A DNA stretch of 52,676 bases from an uncultured Clostridia bacterium (GCA_946407735.1 CAMJPL010000019.1:1-52676); one strand, 5' to 3'. Positions 16,342 to 25,413 are shown, counted from the first letter of the stretch. Notes: a model not told the origin generated them from the letters alone. Made by a program: numbers and translations.

Positions 16342-18434
16342 TTATTCTCCTGTAGATACAGATTGATCCTTTTTTCAAGTATGTCCGCGATCTCCCCGGC
16401 GCTTCTCCCGCCCTCGACAGCCGAAAGCTCCTCGTTTATGATGTCCATAACGGCGGTCGGGATCGGCTCCATCGGCTCGACGGATTCAAGGAACGAGATA
16501 TACTCGTCAAACAGCTTTTCGTCGTTCGGGGTGTAGTCTGTGAGATCGGTGTACATCTCTTTCAGATCCCCGTTTTCGTCCAGCATCTCATACGTCACGT
16601 CAAAGATACGCTCTCTCCCCCTGCTGACGGCGTAGCCGGCGATATACGAAAGCTCCCATTCCCACGATTTTTCCGCGCATCCCTTTGTCGAAGGGATAGC
16701 GGTCGTCATTCCGCCTTCGGCGAGATATTCTCCCGTCAGGAGATAGCGCAGGAACGCCTTCGCGCCTTCGGATGACGGGGAATCCTTCAGCACCGCGAGT
16801 TCCTCATAGCCGCAGACCTTGAACCTCCCGCCGTGAGACGTCGGGTTGCCTATGATCGAATAGCCTTTCTTGCCTCCGATCAGCTTCGTGTCGATCCAGC
16901 TTCGTCTCCCGAACATATTGAGAAATCTGAGCGGCGGGTCCTGCCCGTCGTCTCCGTCCGTCATTTCGAGTGAAAGGAAGCGGGTATATTCAAGAAACGC
17001 CTCCCTGTCGAAGCTCTCTCCAACAAACGATGTGTACATCGCCTCGTCGAAGCCGTACAGATGAAATACGGCATTGCCGCTTCTGAGATCCTGAATCGGC
17101 GCGCCGCTCTCACAGATCTCCATGAATCTTTCCGGCGTCCAGCCGTCGCCGCCGTCCGTCAGCGTGCCGTCGCTCTGCATCCCCCATATGCCGAAGGAAA
17201 GCGGGATGACGGGAAGCGCGCCGCCGCGCTCATACAGCTTTCTCACGGGCGAAAAGATATCTTCCCGGATTACTACTCCGGCATAAAGATCGGCGAAAAG
17301 ACCCTTCGATATATATTTGCCGGTATCTCCCCTCAGCTCCAGAAGATCGCAGTCCCCGCCGCCGATGACGGTAAGATCGACATAGCGGTCGTACTCGTCG
17401 AAGCTGTCGCCCGTGTAAGGCTTGAGCTGAACGAAGTAATCGTCCTGATTTTTGTTGAACAGATACGCCGCCGTGTCGTAGACGGGTCCGTTCTCGAAAT
17501 AAACCAGATTGACGACGCGGTCACGGTCGAATATCCTCTGCCCCACCCGGGTCAGCCTGCATGCCTCATGACCGCTGCCGGGGAGCCTTGAAAGACACCA
17601 CAAAAGATCGTCCGACTCATAGACAAAGCTGATGATGCCCGATCCCTTCACGCCCGAATTGTTGAAATTTATCAGCAGCTCCTCCGAAAGGTCGGAGGCG
17701 TTCACCTTAATCAGCGTGTCCGCCTGTCTTACCAGCGCGGTGTCCTTGTCTGTCCCGCCGACAATGCTGTATTTTTTGTCAAGAACGGCATTCCACGACG
17801 GCCCGTCGCTTTCGTCTGTGCCGCTGAGGATAAGATGCCTGTTCGCCGTTATGACGCTTACCTTATCTTTGTATTCAAAGGCGGTAACGACGCTGCCGTC
17901 AGCCGTGATGTGCTTTAATACCGTCCCGCTTTCGTCGATGATTACGATATCTTTTTCGCCGATGATATACCAGAGATTCTTCGCCTTGATCATGAACAGA
18001 GTGCCGAGCTCGCCGGACATTTTGCTTTTCAGCGGGGATTTCATGTACTCGGTCACCGGTATTGTCCACAGAAGCTGCCCGTCCTTCATGACGCCGTATA
18101 TATCGTTCATACCGTCGTCCATGCCGTAAAACGCGACCTCGTCGCCGTCGGGATATAGCCATGACGTTCTGAACCCGTCAAGAGCGTACCTCCCGCCGGA
18201 ACCGGTAAGAAGATAATCCCCGTCGTCCGACCACTCGATAAGATAAGTTTCCCCGCCGGATATCGCGGGGCTGCCGAGCATATGATCCGTCTGCGGCATG
18301 GCGATATTTTCGGCTTTGTAAACGCCGTCAAGGACGACCGCTCCCTCGGGGACGCCTCCGCCGCCGCACGACGAAAGCGAAAGGCACAGCGCCGATATCA
18401 CGGCAGCGGCGGCCGCAGAAGCTTTGATATTCAT
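16338..18434 (-). CDS. Lipoprotein: beta-propeller-like N-terminus fused to solute-binding domain
   Basis: A 698-residue exported lipoprotein with signal peptide and lipobox cysteine C23 (LSLSSC). Residues about 30-310 are a series of short beta-strand repeats reminiscent of a propeller (for example YLIEWSDDGDYLL, LWYIIGEKDIVIIDESG). From about residue 320 the sequence resembles an extracellular sugar-binding protein: VYDTAAYLFNKNQDDYFVQL, GYEELAVLKDSPSSEGAKAF, and a C-terminal helix ending ILEKRINLYLQENK. It would bind a ligand at the outer membrane face of the cell. The ATG at 18434 follows a run of seven G. It leads the operon with the esterase and the DUF4091 enzyme; no permease is encoded. 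Confidence 0.72.
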   Translation of the reverse strand: MNIKASAAAAAVISALCLSLSSCGGGGVPEGAVVLDGVYKAENIAMPQTDHMLGSPAISGGETYLIEWSDDGDYLLTGSGGRYALDGFRTSWLYPDGDEVAFYGMDDGMNDIYGVMKDGQLLWTIPVTEYMKSPLKSKMSGELGTLFMIKAKNLWYIIGEKDIVIIDESGTVLKHITADGSVVTAFEYKDKVSVITANRHLILSGTDESDGPSWNAVLDKKYSIVGGTDKDTALVRQADTLIKVNASDLSEELLINFNNSGVKGSGIISFVYESDDLLWCLSRLPGSGHEACRLTRVGQRIFDRDRVVNLVYFENGPVYDTAAYLFNKNQDDYFVQLKPYTGDSFDEYDRYVDLTVIGGGDCDLLELRGDTGKYISKGLFADLYAGVVIREDIFSPVRKLYERGGALPVIPLSFGIWGMQSDGTLTDGGDGWTPERFMEICESGAPIQDLRSGNAVFHLYGFDEAMYTSFVGESFDREAFLEYTRFLSLEMTDGDDGQDPPLRFLNMFGRRSWIDTKLIGGKKGYSIIGNPTSHGGRFKVCGYEELAVLKDSPSSEGAKAFLRYLLTGEYLAEGGMTTAIPSTKGCAEKSWEWELSYIAGYAVSRGRERIFDVTYEMLDENGDLKEMYTDLTDYTPNDEKLFDEYISFLESVEPMEPIPTAVMDIINEELSAVEGGRSAGEIADILEKRINLYLQENK

Positions 18435-18499
18435 ATGTTCCCCCCCGATTATATAAACTATATACCTCTCCCTGTCGGATGAAAAGTCATAAAATCCGC

Positions 18500-18528
18500 T
18501 TTACAAATATAAAGGATTGTGATATAAT
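18500..18528 (+). promoter_or_regulatory. Promoter of the LacX-like epimerase gene
   Basis: TTTACA (18500-18505) and TATAAT (18523-18528) are separated by 17 bases. The -10 box lies inside GTGATATAATTAACTCAC (18519-18536), a partial palindrome resembling the sites at 25404 and 48192. Confidence 0.78.
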
Positions 18529-18564
18529 TAACTCACTCGGATCAAACCAACGCGAGGTAATGAA

Positions 18565-19416
18565 ATGATCACCATAAAAAACGACAAACTGACCGTGGAA
18601 ATAAGCGAAAACGGCGCCGAGCTGCAGTCGGTGAAGACTCCCGACGGCCGCGAGTGGCTGTGGAACGGGGACAAGACCTACTGGACCGGGCGCGCCCCGA
18701 TCTGCTTCCCGATCTGCGGAGGCCTAAAGGACGACCAGTTCATCTGGAACGGAAAGACATACAATCTGAACAAGCACGGCTTCGCGAAGAAGTCGGTGTT
18801 CAGCGTCGGATCGGTCTGGGATTCGGGAGCCGTCCTCACCCTCGCCTCGTCTGAGGCGACGAAGGAGATGTACCCCTTCGACTTCGTGCTCTACGTTATA
18901 TACGAGCTCGACGGCAATTCCCTGAAGGTCACATACAAGGTGGAAAACACCGGAAACGACACCATGTTCTTCTCGATCGGCGCTCACGAGGGCTACATGA
19001 CCCCCGAGGGCATCGAGGATTACAAGGTGGTCTTCGACCGCCCGGAGACGCTTCGCGCCTACATCCTCGACGGCAATCTGCTCGAGCACAACTACATCAC
19101 CGTTCTCGAGAACAAGACCGAATTCCCGCTGCTCGACCGCTACTTCGAGGTCGACGCGCTCGTCTTCAAGCATCTCGACTCGCACGGCGTCACCCTTGTG
19201 AACAAGTCGGGCGACAGGAAGATCAACGTCAAGTTCGACGGCTTCGACTACTTCCTGCTCTGGCACAAGCACGGCGCTCCGTACATCTGCATCGAGCCGT
19301 GGACCGGCGTTCAGGACCCCGTCGACTCGACGAAGATCATCGAAGACAAGGAAGGCATCAAATACGCCGTTCCGGGCGAGACCTTCGAGAGAAGCCACAC
19401 CATAACCTTCGGCTGA
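18565..19416 (+). CDS. Aldose 1-epimerase family protein (LacX-like)
   Basis: A 283-residue mutarotase-fold protein of the LacX type, expected to interconvert sugar anomers or bind hexoses in the cytoplasm. Visible family features are ENGAELQSVKTPDGREWLWNG at the N-terminus, RAPICFPICGGLKDDQF, NKHGFAKKSVF, FFSIGAHEGYM and CIEPWTGVQDPVDS. The start at 18565 follows GCGAGG. It is monocistronic behind its own promoter and converges on the next gene with only four bases between the two stop codons. The exact sugar cannot be read from sequence. Confidence 0.88.
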   Translation: MITIKNDKLTVEISENGAELQSVKTPDGREWLWNGDKTYWTGRAPICFPICGGLKDDQFIWNGKTYNLNKHGFAKKSVFSVGSVWDSGAVLTLASSEATKEMYPFDFVLYVIYELDGNSLKVTYKVENTGNDTMFFSIGAHEGYMTPEGIEDYKVVFDRPETLRAYILDGNLLEHNYITVLENKTEFPLLDRYFEVDALVFKHLDSHGVTLVNKSGDRKINVKFDGFDYFLLWHKHGAPYICIEPWTGVQDPVDSTKIIEDKEGIKYAVPGETFERSHTITFG

Positions 19417-19420
19417 TCTG

Positions 19421-20227
19421 TCACTCCACAGCCGAGAGAAGTCCCGTCAGATTCGAAAGCGACGCCGTGATGTCGCCTATCGGCGACGTTACCGGCCTGT
19501 CGCAGGCGATGACGTAGTTGTATATCCCGATCCTGCGGGCGGCGCGGATGACCTTCTCCCAGTCGAGACATCCGGTCCCCACCGGCATCGGGACGAGAGA
19601 CGGGCTCCCCGGCATGACGCCGCAGCCCTGCATCACGGCGTAAGGCGCTCTGCCGGCGAATCTGTCGAGCGCCGTCTCGGGAGAGTACCCGGCGGCGGTC
19701 ATGCGCCAGATATCGGGCATAAAGAGCAGCTTTTCTGTCGACGCGAGCATGATGTCGACGGCGCAGCGGCTTTTCCCCGACGCCTGATCGTACAGCTGCG
19801 TGAACTCAAGAGTGCCGAGGCGGTAGATAAGGCGGAGATTTCTCCCCTCAAGCGCCGACGCGGCCTGCTCGAGGCGGGCGGCGTAGCTCTTTATCCCCTC
19901 CTCGCTTCTCGCGTACTCGGCAGGCATGCCGTCGGTGCGCACCATGTCTATTCCGAACGTATCGGCGAGGGCCGCCGCCCCGGCGGGATATCTGATGATA
20001 TCCTCCAGCGCGACGAACACCGAATCGGCGTAGATGCCGCGCACGGCGAGCTCGTACGAAAGGCGCCTGTCGTCGATATACGGCAGGAGCCTCAGCTGGA
20101 CTCCGGTGACGGCGAGCGAGCGCAGTCTGTCGAGGGTCGTGATGAGATCGGTCTCCGATCTCGTGTAATCGCGGAGCGAATTCATCTCAACGCTTATCAT
20201 AGCGGCGCGTCTATCGTTTTCTTCCAT
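19421..20227 (-). CDS. Degenerate sugar-phosphate isomerase/epimerase-like TIM-barrel protein
   Basis: A 268-residue protein whose layout follows the xylose-isomerase-like TIM barrel (AP endonuclease 2 family). The metal and catalytic motifs are altered: the usual YHNH-x-x-EF is YRLGTLEF, the D-T-Y-W site reads MPDIWRMTAAG, and the histidine motif LHIKD is AVMQGCG. It has no signal peptide. A promoter and an AAAGGA site precede the ATG at 20227. It is transcribed alone and converges on the LacX-like gene. It may be a non-catalytic sensor or may act on a different substrate; the assignment rests on overall pattern only. Confidence 0.5.
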   Translation of the reverse strand: MEENDRRAAMISVEMNSLRDYTRSETDLITTLDRLRSLAVTGVQLRLLPYIDDRRLSYELAVRGIYADSVFVALEDIIRYPAGAAALADTFGIDMVRTDGMPAEYARSEEGIKSYAARLEQAASALEGRNLRLIYRLGTLEFTQLYDQASGKSRCAVDIMLASTEKLLFMPDIWRMTAAGYSPETALDRFAGRAPYAVMQGCGVMPGSPSLVPMPVGTGCLDWEKVIRAARRIGIYNYVIACDRPVTSPIGDITASLSNLTGLLSAVE

Positions 20228-20283
20228 CGGCTTTCCTTTCCCCGCCGCCTTTGACGGACGGACCTGACATTATCTTCGATACT

Positions 20284-20312
20284 ATTATATCACGGCGGGA
20301 CGGCAAAATCAA
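20284..20312 (-). promoter_or_regulatory. Promoter of the degenerate isomerase gene
   Basis: On the minus strand, TTGATT (20312-20307) and TATAAT (20289-20284) are spaced 17 bases apart, with the start codon about 57 bases downstream of the -10 box. Confidence 0.65.
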
Positions 20313-20364
20313 CACCTATTTCGGGCGGCGGATTATTTTTCGCCCGCCTCCCCGTCAAATCCGG

Positions 20365-21684
20365 ATGAATGATATGAATATAATCGGCTCAGGTCTTAAA
20401 GCCGGCCTCATCGGCGCCAAGCTCGGCCATTCCCTCTCGCCTCAGATCCACCGTCTGCTCGGCGATTACGAGTACCGCCTGTACGAACTCGAGGAGGGTG
20501 ACATCCCGGGATTCCTCGATAAGATGCGGTCGGGCTCCGGCCCGTCGGCGATAAACGTGACGATCCCGTACAAGCAGACGGTAATGCCGTATCTCGACGG
20601 CATATCAAAGACGGCTTCATCCGTCGGCGCGGTGAACACCGTCGTCGCGCGGAGCGGACGGCTTTACGGCTATGTCACCGATCCCGTCGGCTTTTCCTGC
20701 ATGCTCGACCGCGCCGGGATAGAGATATCCGGCAGGAAATGCCTCTGCCTCGGCGACGGCGGGGCGGCGAAAAGCGTCCTCGAGGTGCTGAGAGCCCGAA
20801 AGGCCGGCGGCATAACCGTCATCTCCCGGCGCTCCGGGACCGACAACTACGATAACATCTCCCGCCACTATGACGCCGAGGTCATAGTGAACTGCACCCC
20901 GGTCGGGATGTACCCGAAAAACGGGGACGAGCTTTTCGAGCTCGGAAATTTCCACCGCCTCGAGGCGTGCGCCGATCTCATCTACAACCCCGCCGTCACC
21001 GCCTTTTTGCGGGACGCGGACAGATGCGGCGTGAAGACGGTGAACGGCCTGACAATGCTGACGGCTCAGGCGCTGCGCTCGCGCGACATCTTTCTCGGGA
21101 TCACCGATGACGATATCCGCCCGTTCAGCGTCGGCGAGATGTCGGAGATAGCCGATGTGACGTCGGCCGTCAGGCGGGATATGCTCAGCGTCGGGCTCGT
21201 CGGGATGCCGGGAAGCGGCAAGACGAGCGTCGGAAGGCGGCTGTCAGAGCTTACCGGACGTGAGCTTATCGACACCGACGCCATGATCGAAGAAAAGACC
21301 GGTATGAGCATACCGGAGATATTCTCCCGCTTTGGCGAGGAGCGCTTCCGGGACATCGAGAGCGAATGCGTCGCCGAGGCTTCGAAGCTCGGCGGGAAGA
21401 TCATATCCTACGGCGGCGGCGCCGTGCTGCGCGAGAAGAACCGCATGCTGATAAAGCAGAACTCGGCCGTTTTCTGGCTCGAGAGGCCGCCTCATCTTCT
21501 CTCTCGCGAGGGACGTCCCTTATCGGGAGGAAAATCCGACGACGAGATGAGGGAGATGTACAATAAGCGCTGCGCCGCCTACGAATGCGCCTCAGACGCC
21601 CGGATCATATGCTCCGGCGGCGAGGAAACGATAGACTCGGCGGCGAAAAGAATAATGAGGATGACAGGCATACCGGAGATTTGA
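20365..21684 (+). CDS. Bifunctional shikimate dehydrogenase / shikimate kinase (AroE-AroK fusion)
   Basis: One polypeptide carries two consecutive shikimate-pathway activities. The first 270 or so residues are AroE: GAKLGHSLSPQIH binds shikimate, INVTIPYKQ carries the catalytic lysine, GAVNTVV follows, and GDGGAAKSVLEVL is the nucleotide loop. The usual NTDG is VTDP, keeping the aspartate. From about residue 275 it is AroK: Walker A GMPGSGKTSVG, DTDAMIEEKTG, YGGGAV and the lid arginine in SREGRPLSGG. I start at ATG 20365, with 20374 an alternative; both have weak ribosome sites, and a longer in-frame TTG start at 20251 adds residues without family similarity. aroQ follows after one base. Confidence 0.93.
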   Translation: MNDMNIIGSGLKAGLIGAKLGHSLSPQIHRLLGDYEYRLYELEEGDIPGFLDKMRSGSGPSAINVTIPYKQTVMPYLDGISKTASSVGAVNTVVARSGRLYGYVTDPVGFSCMLDRAGIEISGRKCLCLGDGGAAKSVLEVLRARKAGGITVISRRSGTDNYDNISRHYDAEVIVNCTPVGMYPKNGDELFELGNFHRLEACADLIYNPAVTAFLRDADRCGVKTVNGLTMLTAQALRSRDIFLGITDDDIRPFSVGEMSEIADVTSAVRRDMLSVGLVGMPGSGKTSVGRRLSELTGRELIDTDAMIEEKTGMSIPEIFSRFGEERFRDIESECVAEASKLGGKIISYGGGAVLREKNRMLIKQNSAVFWLERPPHLLSREGRPLSGGKSDDEMREMYNKRCAAYECASDARIICSGGEETIDSAAKRIMRMTGIPEI

Positions 21685-21685
21685 G

Positions 21686-22162
21686 ATGGATAAATTGAGC
21701 GTTCTTGTCATAAACGGCCCGAACCTGAACATGCTCGGCAGCCGCGAGCCCGACATATACGGGAAAACCGACTATCAGCAGCTCGTCCGGCTGATAGACA
21801 AATGGGCCGCCGAGCTTGACATCCGCGTCGAGACGCGGCAGTCGAACCACGAGGGCGATATCGTCGACTGGATCCAGGACGCGCCTTCGTCATTCGACGC
21901 GATAGTCATAAATCCCGCCGCCTACACGCATACCAGCATAGCGATACTCGACGCGCTCAAGGCGGTCATGCTGCCGGCGGTCGAGGTGCATATATCGGAC
22001 GTCCGGGCGCGCGAGGATTTCCGGCAGATCTCATACGCCGGGATGGCCTGCGAGGAGCATATCATCGGCGAGGGGATAGAGGGCTACAAGCACGCCCTGC
22101 AGTATCTCGCGGCGGCGCTCAGCCGGGACGGCCTGGGCGGGGCAGGCGAGCCGTGGCGCTGA
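21686..22162 (+). CDS. aroQ: 3-dehydroquinate dehydratase, type II
   Basis: Type II dehydroquinase, a dodecameric enzyme that makes dehydroshikimate, the substrate of the AroE half upstream. Hallmarks are INGPNLNMLGSREPDIYG at the N-terminus with the lid and catalytic tyrosine, QSNHEGDIVDWIQ, INPAAYTHTSIAILDAL and VEVHISDVRAREDFR. At 158 residues it is slightly longer than the usual 145-150. The ATG follows the aroE-aroK stop by one base, with GGAGA upstream. A binding-protein gene starts 62 bases later without an obvious terminator between them. Confidence 0.96.
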   Translation: MDKLSVLVINGPNLNMLGSREPDIYGKTDYQQLVRLIDKWAAELDIRVETRQSNHEGDIVDWIQDAPSSFDAIVINPAAYTHTSIAILDALKAVMLPAVEVHISDVRAREDFRQISYAGMACEEHIIGEGIEGYKHALQYLAAALSRDGLGGAGEPWR

Positions 22163-22224
22163 CTGCCGTTTCGCCGAGTCCGACAACAAAAAGCATGCGG
22201 ATGTACCAAAGGGGGTATCTAATA

Positions 22225-23721
22225 ATGAAAAAAACACTTTCAATGATCCTTTGCGCCGTCATCGCGGCGGCTTCCTTCGCGTCGTGCGGGGAGAGCGCGT
22301 CTGAACCGGCGCAGCCGTCGGGAGGCGCCGCGCAGGAGCTTGCGTCTGAAGCCGAAGAGACCGAGGCGCCGCAGGACTATACCCTTCCGAAGACCGATCT
22401 CGGCGGCGCCGAGATAAACATACTCAACATGCACTCATACTGGGGCATGTACACCACGATCTGCCCCGACGAGCTGAACGGCGAGATACTGAACGACGCC
22501 GTCTTCAACCGCAACCAGAAGATCGAGCAGGCGCTGAACTGCAAAATCATCGACTCACGCACCGGCGTCGAGGGCGGCAACGGGCAGAACCTCACCGATC
22601 TGCACACTCTCGGCAAGAAGATCCTCCAGTCGGGCGACGACACCTACGACGTCATGTACCTTTCGCCGTCCGAGATGGCGAGCCAGATGGCCGAGGGATA
22701 TTTTTACAATCTGTACGATATCCCCGAGCTTCATCTCGACGCCGAGTACTGGGACACGAAGATCATCGAGATGTCGAGGATCGGGCAGAATCTGTACGCC
22801 GCGTCGGGCGACGGGCATCTGATGAGCTACGACAGCTCATGGGTGCTGTTCTTCAATCAGGACCTTCTGACGCAGTACGGCCTCGACATGCCGTACGACA
22901 TCGTCCGCGCCGGGAAATGGACGGTCGACGAGCTGATTCGGTACTGCTCGGCGATGGCGACCCTGAACAGCGATCAGGCCTTCAAATGGAACAAGGACGG
23001 CGACGCGCTGTTCGGCATGGCGGCGCATCCGAACTCGCCTGACAAGTTCGTATATTCCGTCGGCGAGCGGTACGTCCTGACCGGCTCCGACGGCAAGCCG
23101 TATTTCGCCGCAGGAGGCGAGCGCTTCCTTCAGGCGGCAGACAAGCTGGCGCAGCTGTTCGGCACCGAGGGAGTGACGCTCAACGCCGACTCCGACGACT
23201 GGAACGCCGACAAGGGCGGATATGTCTACGTCTTCGCGAACCGACGCTCCGCCTTCCTCACCGCCGAGATCAAGACGGCTCTCCGTCTGCGCGAGATGGA
23301 GGACACCTTCGGCATCGTCCCGACGCCGAAGCTCAATGTGGAGCAGGAGAGCTACTACACGACGATGATGAACAACTACTGCATGATGCTCATCCCGTCG
23401 TCGAACAAGGACCCGAACACCTCGGCTGCGGTCATGGACGCCATCGCCCTCGCCTCGCATTACGACGTGCTGCCGGTTTATTACGATTCCGTCGTGTCGC
23501 AGAAGGGCCTGCGCAACGAGGATTCGATAGAGATGCTCCAGATCATGCGCGCCACCCGCGGCGTCGACATGGCCGTCGTCTACAACTGGAACGCCGATCT
23601 CGCCTCCGCTCTGAGGGGCAAATTCACGAAGGGAAACTCCGACGTTGCGTCGCTCGTCGAGAAATACCGCACCAAGATCGAGACAAACATGGAAAAGCTG
23701 ACATCGCTGTACTTCGGATAA
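22225..23721 (+). CDS. Extracellular solute-binding lipoprotein
   Basis: A 498-residue lipoprotein with signal peptide and lipobox cysteine C21 (SFASC), then an acidic linker and a sugar-binding-protein domain. Near residue 85 it has NGEILNDAVFNRNQKIEQAL, the recurrent NGE-x-x-ND-x-(V/I)-(Y/F)-x-RN motif shared by five binding proteins in this window. The ATG at 22225 follows GGGGG; an upstream GTG inside aroQ would spoil the signal peptide. The next gene is another member of the family, 43 bases downstream. No permease is encoded, and the ligand is unknown. Unlike its paralogues it lacks the D-x-NG-x-G calcium-loop-like segment. Confidence 0.85.
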   Translation: MKKTLSMILCAVIAAASFASCGESASEPAQPSGGAAQELASEAEETEAPQDYTLPKTDLGGAEINILNMHSYWGMYTTICPDELNGEILNDAVFNRNQKIEQALNCKIIDSRTGVEGGNGQNLTDLHTLGKKILQSGDDTYDVMYLSPSEMASQMAEGYFYNLYDIPELHLDAEYWDTKIIEMSRIGQNLYAASGDGHLMSYDSSWVLFFNQDLLTQYGLDMPYDIVRAGKWTVDELIRYCSAMATLNSDQAFKWNKDGDALFGMAAHPNSPDKFVYSVGERYVLTGSDGKPYFAAGGERFLQAADKLAQLFGTEGVTLNADSDDWNADKGGYVYVFANRRSAFLTAEIKTALRLREMEDTFGIVPTPKLNVEQESYYTTMMNNYCMMLIPSSNKDPNTSAAVMDAIALASHYDVLPVYYDSVVSQKGLRNEDSIEMLQIMRATRGVDMAVVYNWNADLASALRGKFTKGNSDVASLVEKYRTKIETNMEKLTSLYFG

Positions 23722-23764
23722 CTCACTTTATACCACGCATTCTATTAAGGAGGAAATAAAAACG

Positions 23765-25249
23765 ATGAAACACCGCATCACAGCAGTCATCCTGCTCGCC
23801 GCCATGCTCACGTCGTCAGTGGCCCTCGCCGCCTGCGGCGACGAAGGAGCGGCCGGGAACGCCGCTTCCACCACAGCCGCGCAGGAAGGAGAGGCTGTCG
23901 AGGAGGAAACCACGCTGTCCGAGGCAGAAGCCCGTCTGGCGATACCGGACAATCTTCCCGACGCCGACTATCAGGGCTACACCTTCCGCATCGCCGGGCG
24001 CACCCGCGACGACTTCATCCAGGAGATAGGCGCCGAGATCGAGGAGAACGGAGACGTCATCGAAGACTCCATCTACCACCGCAACCACACTGTCATGGAG
24101 CGCTTCAACATCGACATCAAGGGCGTTTACTTCGACACCCCGCAGAACGAGGTCAGGAAATCGGTCCAGGCTGGCGACGACGAGTTCGACCTGCTGCTCG
24201 GACAGGTCATCGAGGTCGGAGCCACCGTCACCGACGGCAACTACATCAACTGGTACGACATGCCGCACGTCAACCTCGACCAGCCGTGGTATATAGGAAA
24301 CGCCAAGGACGCCCTCTCGATCGGCAGCAAGGCCTACATGATGGCCGGAGAGTACTGCCTCTCCATCCTTCGCTTCTCCTACTGCATGTACTTCAACAAG
24401 CTGCTGATAGACAACTACGGCATCGAGAACCCCTACACCACCGTCCGCGACGGCAAGTGGACGCTTGACAGGCTCTCCGACACCATCAAGGACACCTACG
24501 TCGACCTCAACGGCGACAGCGTCCGCGACGGCGGAGGCGACCAGTTCGGTCTCGTCTCCGACTACTATTCGGCAGTCATCACCTATCAGTACGCCTTCGA
24601 CAATCCTGTCATGACCAAGGCCGCCGACGGCGTGCCGGAGGTCAACTTCAACACTCCGAAGACCGCCGCCATGGTCGAGAAGCTGAACGATTTCGCGTGG
24701 AACAACCCCGGCGCGTGGTTCGGCGGATGGGACGTCTACGGCACCATCTGGAAGGACGGCCGCACCCTGTATCTCAACAGCCTGTTCCAGAGCGCCATCG
24801 GCTACCGCGACATGGAGACCGATTTCGGCATAATCCCGTACCCGAAGTATGACGAGGCTCAGGAAGCCTATCACTCGATGTCCGACGGCGCGCACACCAT
24901 CATGGCCATCCCGAAGACCATCTCCGATCTCGAGCGCAACTCGGTCATCCTCGAGGCGCTCAACGCCGAGTCCTACAAGCAGGTCATCCCGGCCTACTAC
25001 GAGATCGCCCTCAAGGTCAAGTACAGCCGCGACGAGGAATCGGTCGCCGTTCTCGACATGCTCCTTGACGGACGCACCTTCGATTTCGGCTACGTCTACG
25101 ACGGGTGGAAGGGCTACGCCTTCATCCTTCAGGACCTCATCTCCTCGAAGAAGCCCGACTTCGCCTCCGCCTACGCGAAGAAGGAGAAATCCGCGACGAA
25201 GCAGTACGGCGGCATCATCGACATGTATCTCAGCCTCGACGAGGGCTGA
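23765..25249 (+). CDS. Extracellular solute-binding lipoprotein
   Basis: A 494-residue lipoprotein with lipobox LAAC (C24) and the family motif ENGDVIEDSIYHRNHTVMER. Near residue 245 it has DLNGDSVRDGGGDQFG, resembling an EF-hand-like calcium loop found in many sugar-binding proteins. The start at 23765 follows a strong AAGGAGG. It is the second of two tandem paralogues and ends before a strong terminator. Codons end very frequently in C, suggesting good expression. The ligand cannot be inferred. Confidence 0.86.
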   Translation: MKHRITAVILLAAMLTSSVALAACGDEGAAGNAASTTAAQEGEAVEEETTLSEAEARLAIPDNLPDADYQGYTFRIAGRTRDDFIQEIGAEIEENGDVIEDSIYHRNHTVMERFNIDIKGVYFDTPQNEVRKSVQAGDDEFDLLLGQVIEVGATVTDGNYINWYDMPHVNLDQPWYIGNAKDALSIGSKAYMMAGEYCLSILRFSYCMYFNKLLIDNYGIENPYTTVRDGKWTLDRLSDTIKDTYVDLNGDSVRDGGGDQFGLVSDYYSAVITYQYAFDNPVMTKAADGVPEVNFNTPKTAAMVEKLNDFAWNNPGAWFGGWDVYGTIWKDGRTLYLNSLFQSAIGYRDMETDFGIIPYPKYDEAQEAYHSMSDGAHTIMAIPKTISDLERNSVILEALNAESYKQVIPAYYEIALKVKYSRDEESVAVLDMLLDGRTFDFGYVYDGWKGYAFILQDLISSKKPDFASAYAKKEKSATKQYGGIIDMYLSLDEG

Positions 25250-25288
25250 TTAAAGCTTGGAACAAAAAAGCAAAATAAGCTTCATATC

Positions 25289-25322
25289 AAGGACGGCATC
25301 CGCAAAATGCCGTCCTTTTTTT
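25289..25322 (+). terminator. Intrinsic terminator after the tandem binding proteins
   Basis: A perfect 11-bp stem AAGGACGGCAT/ATGCCGTCCTT (25289-25299, 25307-25317) with a 7-base loop runs into seven T (25316-25322). Confidence 0.92.
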
Positions 25323-25383
25323 GATTTTTACGGACATATATCCGTTTTCAGAGTTAAATATTTAAAAAATAATCACAAAAAGG

Positions 25384-25413
25384 TTGACATCCGTCCGTAG
25401 ATTGTGGTATAAT
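25384..25413 (+). promoter_or_regulatory. Promoter of surface protein gene 1
   Basis: TTGACA (25384-25389) and TATAAT (25408-25413) lie 18 bases apart. The -10 box is embedded in an 18-bp palindrome. Confidence 0.85.

Noticed and set aside
20251..20364. A TTG start giving a longer AroE-AroK protein
   Set aside because: The added 38 residues have no similarity to AroE.
22153..22224. A GTG start for the first tandem binding protein
   Set aside because: It lies inside aroQ and places 24 residues before a good signal peptide that has its own ribosome site.
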